A stretch of DNA of 64,000 nt from CAVTOA01 sp963736285 (lineage in GTDB: Bacteria; Actinomycetota; Actinomycetes; Mycobacteriales; QHCE01), in NCBI GenBank assembly GCA_963736285.1, contig CAVTOA010000003.1, positions 744,001-808,000 on the forward strand, in the 5' to 3' direction. The notes under the pieces were generated by a model. It was not told the DNA's origin. It did not search any database and worked only from the letters and a program-made list of their open reading frames with translations. This document shows, one piece after another, positions 43,508 through 51,496 of the stretch. The translations under genes and the position numbers were made by a program. Numbering within the stretch: the first letter of the stretch is position 1; every line of letters begins with the position of its first letter.

Positions 43508-45943
43508 ATGATTCCTCCGGACGAGCCCGATCGGCCAGCTCGCGGGTCAGCACGCGTCAATGGTCCAGGCTTTGGAAACGGCGGCCGCGACAACTCGAGC
43601 GGTCGTGCTCGGATGCCCGGTGGCGACCGTTTACGTCGGGATGGCGTCGAGCGTGATCCCCGGCGCCGAAATGAGCGCTCCTATGAACGCGATCGATATC
43701 GCGACGAAGGCGCCGCTGGTCGCGCACCCGCGGGCCGGCGTAGCTCTGAGCGGGATGACACCCGTCCGATGGCGCATGGCGGTAAGGGGAAAATTCCGCG
43801 AGGAAAAGATGGTCTCCCCCTTACTGGCGATAAGCTCCGGAAATGGCAGCGTAAAAGAAAACGCCGCAAGATTTATCTAATTAGTTTTTTGGTTTTACTC
43901 GTACTGACGTTTTCCGGCGTCACGTTTGCCTATGCATCGCTGCAAATCCCGTTGCCAGATGCGTCTGCCACTAATCAGGTTTCGATCATTTATTACTCGG
44001 ACGGCAAGACCGAGCTCGCGCGTATGGGCACGCAAAATCGGGAAGACGTCAAACTTAAAGAGGTGCCCAAGGAAGTGCAGCATGCGGTGGTCGCTGCCGA
44101 AGACCGCACGTTCTATACAAACGACGGAGTCTCCGTCCGTGGCACGTTGCGGGCGTTGTGGGCAGACGTCCGTGGTGGGTCCACTCAGGGTGGATCCACC
44201 ATCACCCAGCAATACGTAAAGAATGCTTTCCTGACCCAAGCGCAAACGGTCACCAGAAAAGCCAAAGAAATGATTTTGGCGATCAAAATGGATCGGGAAT
44301 ACTCCAAGTCAAGAATTTTGGAGATGTATCTCAATACCATTTATTTGGGGCGTGGTGCATATGGAATTCAGGCTGCGGCAAAGGCATATTTCGGTAAGAC
44401 CGTCGACCAGCTCGACGCCTCACAGGCGGCCATGCTCGCGGGCATCATCAAGAACCCCACTGGTTTTGATCCAGAAGTCGATGCCGCCAGCGCCAAGGAG
44501 CGCTGGAAATATGTGATCGGCTCAATGGTGGATGCTCACTGGCTGAGCAAAGAAAAGGCTGCCACGTTGTCGTTTCCGAAGACCATTCCGCAAGCAGAGG
44601 CAAATCACGAGAATGGCCTAGCCGGCGCAACCGGAATTATCGTGAAGCGGGTACAGCAGGAACTGATTGCGCACGGCATCAGTGACCAGCAGCTGCACAC
44701 TGGCGGTCTGCATGTGGTTACCACCATCGACGCCAGCATGCAGAAGGCGTTGGACGATTCGGTGAAAAAGAACATGGCTGGTCAGCCAGACAACCTGGCG
44801 ACCGCAGCGGCCGCGGTAGAGCCTGGCACCGGAAAGGTGAAGGCATATTACGGGGGCACCGGCGGAATCGCGGGGTACGACCTAGCGAATAACTATCATC
44901 AGCCGGGCTCGTCGTTTAAGGCTTACGTATTGGGTCGAGCGCTAGAGAAAGACATCAGCATTGACTCGACCTGGGATGGTTCCTCACCGCAGAACTTCCC
45001 GGAACGTCCGGGGCATCCCGTATCGAACTCGGATAACGACAACTCGTGCAAGGTCTGCACTTTAGACAGGGCGACCGTGAAGTCGCTGAATACTGTTTAC
45101 TACGCGCTCACCCGCAAGCTTGGCGCGGCGCAGGTGGCCGATTTTGCCGAACGCGCGGGCATCACCCAACTCGATGGCAAGTCCATTGACGAAATGAAGT
45201 CCAAGATCACACCAGACGTGGGCATTGGTGAGTTCGGTGTCACCGTGCTCGAGCAAGCCGATGGGTACGCCACCTTCGCTGGCAATGGTCAATATGCCAA
45301 GCAGTATTTTGTGCAATCCGTCGACCAAGGTGGAGAGAGAGTGTACGACAGCTCGCCCACCACCCGGCGGGCATTCGACGCCGATGTCGCCTCCAACGCC
45401 ACTGTGGCGATGCAACATGTGGTTCAGGCCAGCGCGCATACCAGACTGGCCGGTAGTAGGCCGGCGGCAGGCAAGACGGGAACCGCTCAGTACCTGGATA
45501 CGGGCGAGGACGCGCATGCGTGGATGTGCGGCTACACACCACAGTTGGCGGCAGCGGTGTGGGTCGGTAATAAGGGCGATGACGGCCCCATCCGCGATAA
45601 AAACCATCAGTTGATTTATGGCTCCACGCTGCCAGGCCCAATCTGGAAAGACTTTATGGATGCGGCGCTGGCGGGAAAAAAGAAGGAGCAGTTCCCCAAG
45701 GCGAAGATGATCGGTGAGACCGATGCGGGCAATGCGACGCCGTCGCCGAGTCCCTCGCCCACACCCGATCCTCTCGACCCGTCCATGCCCCTCCCGACCC
45801 CCACGACTTCCGACCCTGGCTACCCGTACCCGACCGATCGGCCGAGAGGCCCCGGCGGTCCGGGCGGGCCAGGCGGTCCTGGCCCCACTACCGTTCCTGG
45901 GCCAGGCGGACCAGAGACCGAGGAGCCGCACGGCGGGCTATAA
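43508..45943 (+). CDS. ponA: Bifunctional penicillin-binding protein PonA (class A PBP)
   Basis: An 811-residue class A PBP that polymerises and cross-links glycan strands. It has a long basic cytoplasmic N-terminus (~125 residues), then a membrane helix (IYLISFLVLLVLTFSGVTFA). The GT51 transglycosylase shows HAVVAAEDRTFYTNDGVSVR and GGSTITQQYVKNAF. The transpeptidase motifs are SSFK in PGSSFKAYVLGRA, a SxN motif in KSLNTVYYALTRKLG, and KTGTAQYLDTG. The C-terminal tail is rich in Pro, Gly, Thr. It lies between DUF5318 and GT87, as Rv0050 does. No frame break was seen. Confidence 0.95.
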   Translation: MIPPDEPDRPARGSARVNGPGFGNGGRDNSSGRARMPGGDRLRRDGVERDPRRRNERSYERDRYRDEGAAGRAPAGRRSSERDDTRPMAHGGKGKIPRGKDGLPLTGDKLRKWQRKRKRRKIYLISFLVLLVLTFSGVTFAYASLQIPLPDASATNQVSIIYYSDGKTELARMGTQNREDVKLKEVPKEVQHAVVAAEDRTFYTNDGVSVRGTLRALWADVRGGSTQGGSTITQQYVKNAFLTQAQTVTRKAKEMILAIKMDREYSKSRILEMYLNTIYLGRGAYGIQAAAKAYFGKTVDQLDASQAAMLAGIIKNPTGFDPEVDAASAKERWKYVIGSMVDAHWLSKEKAATLSFPKTIPQAEANHENGLAGATGIIVKRVQQELIAHGISDQQLHTGGLHVVTTIDASMQKALDDSVKKNMAGQPDNLATAAAAVEPGTGKVKAYYGGTGGIAGYDLANNYHQPGSSFKAYVLGRALEKDISIDSTWDGSSPQNFPERPGHPVSNSDNDNSCKVCTLDRATVKSLNTVYYALTRKLGAAQVADFAERAGITQLDGKSIDEMKSKITPDVGIGEFGVTVLEQADGYATFAGNGQYAKQYFVQSVDQGGERVYDSSPTTRRAFDADVASNATVAMQHVVQASAHTRLAGSRPAAGKTGTAQYLDTGEDAHAWMCGYTPQLAAAVWVGNKGDDGPIRDKNHQLIYGSTLPGPIWKDFMDAALAGKKKEQFPKAKMIGETDAGNATPSPSPSPTPDPLDPSMPLPTPTTSDPGYPYPTDRPRGPGGPGGPGGPGPTTVPGPGGPETEEPHGGL

Positions 45944-45973
45944 CGTGGGTGGCCCACCTACGGCCCTGAATGT

Positions 45974-47650
45974 GTGACCCAGTGGTGGCGGCGCCGGCAG
46001 GGCTTGTCACATGAGGCAGGATCTTGGGACGTGAGCGCATTCAACAGCACAGACGCCGACAACCACACCGCTGTGCCTACCGCTGTCGAATCTCATGAAC
46101 ACATGCGAATCGACCTGCCCAGTCACAGTGACCCGATTGTCGCAGGGTCGTCGGGCGCTATTGGTGGGCCTGTGGGCACACACGCGAACCTCAACCGTCG
46201 CTTTTGGACCCCGCTGCGGATAGTGCTCGCGCTCACGTGTGTGGCCTTGGCGTTTTGTTGGGTGCAGAAATCACCCTGCCAGGAAGGCACCTGGAACGGC
46301 TTCACCCATTTTCAGTACGAGACAGCCTGCTACACCGATGTGTTTGCGCTCTATGGTGCGGAGGGATTGTCCAATGGAGAGGTTCCTTACCTCGATCACG
46401 CGGTGGAATACCCGGTTCTTACTGGCTTTTTGATGGGTGCGGTCGGCCTCCCGGTGCATGCGGCGAGTCATAGTGCCTGGTTCATGAACCTGCTGGAGTG
46501 GTTGCACGACAGAGGGCTAGTCGACTCAGCGCAGCCTAACGAGGGGATGTATTTCTACGAGATCACCGCGCTCATATTGAGCCTCTTTGCGTTGCTTACG
46601 GTGTGGGCGATTGCGCGCACCCGCCGTAGTCGACCGTGGGACGCGGCGATGATGGCCTTGGCGCCGGTGTTGGTGGTCACCGCATTTGTCAACTGGGATT
46701 TGTTCACCGTGGGGCTGACAGCGCTCGCCATCTGCGCTTGGGGACGGCGCATGCCGATGCTTGCTGGAGTCCTGTTTGGACTTGCGGTGGCAGCCAAGTT
46801 TTACCCGCTGCTCATCCTCGGCCCGCTGCTGCTGTTGTGTCTACGTGCGCGCAAGATGCCAGAATTTCTGACCACGTTTGCGGTGGCTGCCAGCACGTGG
46901 CTGGCGATCAACGTCCCGGTGTTTCTCGTGAATCCCAGTTCCTGGTTCAAGTTCTACAGCTTTTCGCGGGAACGCGGCGTCGACTGGGGGACGTTCTGGT
47001 ATGTCGGCATGAATTGGCCCCATGGTGATGGCAGCGACGGCATCGGGATTTTCCGCGGTGTGGCCGCCAACGTCGATGCGTTAAACGAGATCGCGACCGT
47101 GCTGTTTCTGCTGTGCTGTGCCGGTATCGCCGCATTGGCGCTGTTCGCCCCTCAACCTCCAAGGCTGGGGCAGCTCGGGTTTCTCATCGTGGCGACGTTC
47201 TTGCTCACCAATAAAGTGTGGTCGCAGCAGTACGTGCTGTGGTTGCTTCCGTTGCTGGTCTTGGCGAGACCTAAGTGGCGGGCTTTCCTGCTGTGGCAGG
47301 CCTGCGAGATCTTGTACTTTTTTGGGTTTTACCAAATTCAGCTGCGTACCTCCGGTGGCGATGCCCTCTTCCCGTCGGAAGCCTTTACCTATATTTCGGT
47401 GGTGCGTTGGCTGAGTGTGGCGCTCCTATGTGGACTCGTGGTGTACGAGATTCTGCGACCACAGCGTGACATCGTTCGTACCCACAGCACTCACGATCCC
47501 GAAGGCGGGGTACTGAACGACGTCCTCGACGAAGCCACAAAACGAGGCTATGCGGCCGCCTCCGTAGAAAGTCGCCCCAAACGGGTAGTGCTAGCGCGAC
47601 TTGAGCGGCATCGGGTCGAGCCACATTGCCTCAGGTGCGGCGTTCTTTGA
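45974..47650 (+). CDS. GT87/DUF2029-type membrane glycosyltransferase
   Basis: A 558-residue protein with about ten hydrophobic segments, the orthologue of Rv0051. The N-terminal ~75 residues are cytoplasmic. A first helix, LRIVLALTCVALAFCWVQ, is followed by the acidic loop TDVFALYGAEGLSNGEVPYL with the pattern of polyprenyl-phosphate-sugar mannosyltransferases. Further on are LAVAAKFYPLLILGPLLLLC and KVWSQQYVLWLLPLLVLARP. The sugar and acceptor are not known. The start could be the GTG at 45974 or one at 46031. Its last 20 bases overlap the convergent endonuclease IV gene. Confidence 0.85.
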   Translation: MTQWWRRRQGLSHEAGSWDVSAFNSTDADNHTAVPTAVESHEHMRIDLPSHSDPIVAGSSGAIGGPVGTHANLNRRFWTPLRIVLALTCVALAFCWVQKSPCQEGTWNGFTHFQYETACYTDVFALYGAEGLSNGEVPYLDHAVEYPVLTGFLMGAVGLPVHAASHSAWFMNLLEWLHDRGLVDSAQPNEGMYFYEITALILSLFALLTVWAIARTRRSRPWDAAMMALAPVLVVTAFVNWDLFTVGLTALAICAWGRRMPMLAGVLFGLAVAAKFYPLLILGPLLLLCLRARKMPEFLTTFAVAASTWLAINVPVFLVNPSSWFKFYSFSRERGVDWGTFWYVGMNWPHGDGSDGIGIFRGVAANVDALNEIATVLFLLCCAGIAALALFAPQPPRLGQLGFLIVATFLLTNKVWSQQYVLWLLPLLVLARPKWRAFLLWQACEILYFFGFYQIQLRTSGGDALFPSEAFTYISVVRWLSVALLCGLVVYEILRPQRDIVRTHSTHDPEGGVLNDVLDEATKRGYAAASVESRPKRVVLARLERHRVEPHCLRCGVL

Positions 47651-48425
47651 GGAGCGCGATGTCTGCAGCTTGACCAGCGGCTCCGCCCGGCGTTTCTACC
47701 ACCGCTGGGGCGTCGGCGGCGGACACGACCGCACACAGTTGCGCTAGGTCAATTTGTCCATGGTCAAGGTTGTCATGTCGGTCGCGACCAGAATCGAAGG
47801 CGTCCTTGGAATTGTTGACGTGCACCAAATCGATACGTCCAGTGACGTCAGTTGCCCGCTGCACCACGGTCGACAGGTCCTCTCCGGCGGCATGCGCGTG
47901 GCAGGTGTCCAAGCAGAAACCTGGCCCGAATTCTCCGATGACATCCCACAACTGTGCGAGTCGATCGAAGTGCCGGGCCATGGCACCGGTGCCGCCGGCG
48001 GTGTTCTCGATGAATATCGGTACCCCGAAGCCGCCCGTCTGCTCGGCTTGCACGAAGGCCTTCCGCCAATTGTCGATACCTTCAGCAGGATCCGCGTCCT
48101 TGGTGACGTGCCCACCGTGTACTACCAAGCCAATCGCGCCCAAAGCGGCGGCCGCCTTCGCGTGGGCGGCGACCAATTTGCGAGACGGGATTCTGATCCG
48201 GTTGTTCGGACTAGCTAGATTGACGATGTACGGAGCATGAATTACGGCCGTAATATCGGCGTCGCGTAGTTTCTCGCCTAGTTCGGAGAGTTCGTGTCCG
48301 GCGATGCTGGCTGGGGGAGAAACCCACGTTTGCGGATCGGTGAGGAAGAACTGCACGATCTCCGCGCCGCGTTCTTGAGCCGCGGTGAGCGGATCTTCGG
48401 TCGCGACATGAGCTCCTATTCGCAT
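47631..48425 (-). CDS. nfo: Endonuclease IV (AP endonuclease family 2)
   Basis: The 264-residue TIM-barrel nuclease cuts DNA at abasic sites. It begins MRIGAHVATEDPLTAAQERG. Metal ligands sit in VIHAPYIVNLASP, LVVHGGHVTKDAD, PIFIENTAGGTGAMARHFDR, GFCLDTCHAHAAGED, LVHVNNSKDAFDSGRDRHDN and AVVETPGG. The overall length is normal for the family. It overlaps the GT87 3' end and is divergent from the surface protein gene. Confidence 0.92.
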   Translation of the reverse strand: MRIGAHVATEDPLTAAQERGAEIVQFFLTDPQTWVSPPASIAGHELSELGEKLRDADITAVIHAPYIVNLASPNNRIRIPSRKLVAAHAKAAAALGAIGLVVHGGHVTKDADPAEGIDNWRKAFVQAEQTGGFGVPIFIENTAGGTGAMARHFDRLAQLWDVIGEFGPGFCLDTCHAHAAGEDLSTVVQRATDVTGRIDLVHVNNSKDAFDSGRDRHDNLDHGQIDLAQLCAVVSAADAPAVVETPGGAAGQAADIALLKERRT

Positions 48426-48484
48426 AGTGAGCCACCTTACGGCCCCATGGTTGCGAAAGTCCGAGACCTCGGGCTTGAGTCTGA

Positions 48485-49417
48485 ATGGCTGGACCGAAGG
48501 TGCACGAAGAGAACAACGTATTGCGGCGACGCAGTGGGGGGAGTTGGAACAAGGTGTTGGCCTGGTTACATTCCATCTATGGTGCGGCGCACCGGCGCAT
48601 CAAGTATGTGCGCCTGGGGCTGGCGGTACTCCTTTGTGGACTTATCTCGGTGGCGATCGTCGACGGCAATTCCCGGCCAGCTTGGGCAGAGCCCGCGCCC
48701 ACCATGCGCTTTAACAGCGTTCTCGACGTTGCGGGGTTGCTGAGCGCAATCACGGTGACACCGGCGTCGGTGACCGTCGATGCACATAGTGACGTCGACT
48801 TCGTCAATGGAACTGCGGCTCCCTTGACACTGCGAGCCTTAAATCAGGAGTTCTGGTTGGCTCCGCAGCAAACGCACACCATCAGTTTTGCCGGTGGCGC
48901 CGCAGCGCAGGACGTTTCGGTGACGGCCACCGCCATCAATCTGCCGATCGTTGGCACCCTCACCTCCAGCGTCGGCATGGTCCATGTGCGGGCACAAGAG
49001 CCCAACGGGCAGCCAAGCTCCGATGAGCCTCCGGCGAGCTCGCCACCTGTCCGGCGGGACAGTAGCGGCTCGGACCATCCATTGCCGCCTCCCCCGGTAG
49101 GCCCGCGTGAGTTTGCCCCCGCCGCCCCCGCCGCTCCCTCAGATGGATCCGCTCGTTCCACCACCCCCTCCCCCTCCGGGGCAGCGTCACCATCGCTGGA
49201 AGAGCAGTCGAGATCTGCCCTCCGCGAGCACCACAGTCATGACTCCGCGGCGAAACTTGGCAATGCCGGCTATGCCATGCCGGAGACTCGCGGTGGCGGA
49301 TGGTCAGCGTCGACCCTAGGTCTGTTCATTGCGGTAGCAGCGCTGCTCTTGATGGGTGTTGGCGCTGCGGGGCTGCGCACTGTTGGGGCCTTTCGGCGGG
49401 TGGGCGGCCGCCGATAA
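48485..49417 (+). CDS. Surface protein with signal segment and C-terminal membrane anchor
   Basis: 310 residues. A basic N-terminus is followed by a hydrophobic segment, VRLGLAVLLCGLISVAIVDG, and a likely signal cleavage near SRPAWAEPAP. A beta-rich outer domain (LSAITVTPASVTVDAHSDVD, then TAAPLTLRALNQEFWLAPQQ and THTISFAGGAAAQDVSVTAT) resembles a small Ig or cupredoxin-like fold. A long Pro/Ser linker (residues ~175-260) leads to a C-terminal membrane helix (LGLFIAVAALLLMGVGAAGL) with a basic tail. No LPxTG is present. Function is unknown. The gene precedes rpsF by 108 bases. Confidence 0.65.
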   Translation: MAGPKVHEENNVLRRRSGGSWNKVLAWLHSIYGAAHRRIKYVRLGLAVLLCGLISVAIVDGNSRPAWAEPAPTMRFNSVLDVAGLLSAITVTPASVTVDAHSDVDFVNGTAAPLTLRALNQEFWLAPQQTHTISFAGGAAAQDVSVTATAINLPIVGTLTSSVGMVHVRAQEPNGQPSSDEPPASSPPVRRDSSGSDHPLPPPPVGPREFAPAAPAAPSDGSARSTTPSPSGAASPSLEEQSRSALREHHSHDSAAKLGNAGYAMPETRGGGWSASTLGLFIAVAALLLMGVGAAGLRTVGAFRRVGGRR

Positions 49418-49525
49418 CCTGGCTGCTCACGGTTGTTACCCTTTAACGGCTTGTGTTGTGGCACAGCTTAATGACCCTCCTGCCACGGAGAGTCCGTGGC
49501 CGATGAGTCCATAGGAGGTTGGGTC

Positions 49526-49880
49526 TTGTCTTTGCGCGATTACGAGGTCATGGTGATCCTCGATTCCAATTTGGAGGAGCGCGACGGTTCCCGCAGCGCT
49601 CAGCAACTTCACCAAAGTCATCACTAATAGTGGTGGTGCCGCTGAGGTCGACATCTGGGGCCGGCGCCGGTTTGCGTACGAGATCAACAAAAAGCGTGAA
49701 GGCATCTACGCGTTACTTAATCTCAAAGCCGAACCCGCGGCTGTCGCAGAGCTCGACCGGCAGCTTGGCCTCAACGAACAGGTAGTACGCACCAAGGTGC
49801 TGCGCCTGGGCGTACCGCTAGAGTCAGGAGCTCCTCATGGCAGGCGACACCACTATCACTCTGGTCGGCAACTTGGTTGA
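49526..49880 (+). CDS. rpsF: 30S ribosomal protein bS6, frame broken
   Basis: The TTG start at 49526 has an AGGAGG seven bases upstream. The reading is LSLRDYEVMVILDSNLEER, which then shifts frame at about 49583 and continues TVPAALSNFTKVITNSGG, VDIWGRRRFAYEINKKREGI and YALLNLKAEPAAVAELDRQL to a VRTKVLR-type end. One extra base in GCGCGAC explains the break. The frame closes at 49880, 44 bases into ssb; with another single-base difference it would end nearer 49830. The protein binds 16S rRNA next to bS18 (encoded downstream). Confidence 0.92.
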
Positions 49881-50332
49881 CGACCCAGAGCTACGTTTTA
49901 CTACCAGCGGTACCGCGGTCGCCAAATTTCGGATCGCTTCGACACCTCGCAGCTTCGACCGTCAAACTAATGAGTGGAAAGACGGCGAAAGCCTCTTCCT
50001 TACATGCAATGTGTGGCGGCAGGCGGCAGAAAACGTGGCCGAGACGCTTCAGCGCGGCATGCGAGTCATTGTGCAGGGGCGGCTGAAGCAGCGCTCGTAC
50101 GAGACTCGCGAGGGCGAGAAGCGCACAGTTTTCGAGGTTGAGGTAGACGAGGTAGGCCCGTCGCTGCGTAGCGCGACCGCCAAGGTTAATAAAACCGCGC
50201 GTAGCGGTAGCGGTAGCGGTAGCGGGCGGCGGATTTGGCGCAGGCGGCGCGAGCCAGCCCGAAGATCCGTGGGCTACTGCTGCTCCGGCCGGGGCTGGCG
50301 GGGGCTCACTCTCAGACGACCCGCCGTTCTAG
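49837..50332 (+). CDS. ssb: Single-stranded DNA-binding protein, frame broken
   Basis: SSB coats single-stranded DNA at forks. It begins MAGDTTITLVGNLVDDPELR with the OB-fold segments KFRIASTPRSFDRQTNEWKD, LFLTCNVWRQAAENVAETLQ and MRVIVQGRLKQRSYETREGE. The Gly/Ser linker shifts frame in AGCGGGCGG at about 50224 (one extra G). The tail then reads FGAGGASQPEDPW and ends SLSDDPPF, the conserved acidic tip that recruits replication partners. The stop is TAG at 50330-50332, followed by rpsR after 60 bases. Read with the annotated frame alone the tail would be lost. Confidence 0.93.
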
Positions 50333-50392
50333 CCACCGATCGCTTACCGGTAACGACATTTCCAAGCGACAAGAATTGCGAGACAGATAACG

Positions 50393-50644
50393 ATGAGCTC
50401 TGCGAAGACGGCTCCACGGGGGCGACTGGCCGCCAAGCCCGTGAGCAAAAGACCAAACCCATTGGGTAAAAAAGAGATCGACTACAAAGACACTGCTTTG
50501 CTACGGAAATTCATCTCCGATCGAGGCAAGATCCGTGCTCGGCGCGTGACCGGAGTCGACTCGCAGCAGCAGCGCGAGATCGCCAAGGCGATCAAGAACG
50601 CTCGCGAGATGGCGTTGCTTCCCTACACCTCGTCGAATAACTAG
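50393..50644 (+). CDS. rpsR: 30S ribosomal protein bS18, cysteine-free form
   Basis: An 83-residue basic protein with KPVSKRPNPLGKKEIDYKDT and ALLRKFISDRGKIRARRVTG, ending KAIKNAREMALLPYTSSNN. The bS18 core IDYKDxxLLRKFIxxxGKIxxRRxTG is complete. It has no cysteine, so it is the zinc-independent type. It partners bS6 in the 30S platform and lies between ssb and rplI. Confidence 0.95.
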   Translation: MSSAKTAPRGRLAAKPVSKRPNPLGKKEIDYKDTALLRKFISDRGKIRARRVTGVDSQQQREIAKAIKNAREMALLPYTSSNN

Positions 50645-50655
50645 GGAGAGCCACC

Positions 50656-51123
50656 ATGAAGATCATCCTTACTCACGAGGTGACGGGACTCGGCGAGCCC
50701 GGCGACGTTGTTGACGTCAAAGACGGATACGGGCGCAACTACCTGCTCCCAGAAGGCTTGGCGATTCCCGCGACTAAAGGCGCCGAGCGCCAGGTAGCGG
50801 ATATCAAGCGGGCCCGGCGGGCGCGCGAGGTTCGCGACCTAGATCACGCAAACGAGATCAAGGCGCGGCTCGGTTCGATCCAGGTCCGGTTGCGGATGCG
50901 GTCGGGCAAAGAAGGCCGCCTTTTCGGTTCGGTGACGACGCAGGAAGTTGTTGCCGCGGTCGCCGAAGCCGGTGGACCGGAGCTCGATCGCCGACGGGTG
51001 CAGTTGCCCAGTGGCATTAAGAGCACGGGAAAGTACCAGGTGTCCGTGGTGCTTCATCCAGACGTGACCGCCTCGTTCTCGGTCGACGTGGTCGCAGTGA
51101 AGAAGCAACCCGCGAACGCCTGA
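50656..51123 (+). CDS. rplI: 50S ribosomal protein bL9
   Basis: A 155-residue L9 protein with the N-terminal RNA-binding domain MKIILTHEVTGLGEPGDVVD followed by VKDGYGRNYLLPEGLAIPAT. The C-terminal domain holds GRLFGSVTTQEVVAAVAEAG. The length is normal. It starts 11 bases after the rpsR stop and is followed by a hairpin terminator. Confidence 0.95.
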   Translation: MKIILTHEVTGLGEPGDVVDVKDGYGRNYLLPEGLAIPATKGAERQVADIKRARRAREVRDLDHANEIKARLGSIQVRLRMRSGKEGRLFGSVTTQEVVAAVAEAGGPELDRRRVQLPSGIKSTGKYQVSVVLHPDVTASFSVDVVAVKKQPANA

Positions 51124-51158
51124 GCGTCTGGCAAACAGCGACAAATTTTCCACAAGTA

Positions 51159-51203
51159 CACATAGGGCCCGACGGCAATCGACGTCGGGCGCCTATGTGT
51201 TTT
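51159..51203 (+). terminator. Terminator after rplI
   Basis: CACATAGGGCCCGACG at 51159-51174 pairs with CGTCGGGCGCCTATGTG at 51183-51199 with a one-base bulge, followed by TTTT. This ends the rpsF-ssb-rpsR-rplI operon before dnaB. Confidence 0.85.
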
Positions 51204-51299
51204 GAGGTGTATGTCAAAAAGATCGCTGAAAATTTTTCTCCACAGCTCGTGGATAGCGTTTTCCCTGCTCAGGCTGTTTTCGGTTTGTGAATACACAGC

Positions 51300-51308
51300 T
51301 TATCCACA
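51300..51308 (+). promoter_or_regulatory. Perfect DnaA box upstream of dnaB
   Basis: TTATCCACA lies in the 293-base spacer between the rplI terminator and the dnaB start, about 190 bases before the start. It is the same 9-mer as the perfect oriC boxes. Several other CACAG words surround it (51295-51375). Confidence 0.5.
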
Positions 51309-51496
51309 GGTTTGCTCACAGTGTGTACACAGCTTTGCCGTGGTTTTCCCCAGGTTGTACCCAGGCGTGTGCACAGGCGGGCTTGGAAATCGTTGGGGCG
51401 CGGTCGTATCGTCTGCTGGGCGCGCTCGGGGGCGAGCACGTGAGCAACGCTGAACAGGGACCAATGGTGCTGGAACGACGACTGAGGGGGTGCGGC

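Noticed and set aside
45062..45931. Long minus-strand ORF inside ponA
   Set aside because: High-GC coding genes give long antisense frames; the composition (Arg, Gly, Leu) and lack of motifs show a shadow.
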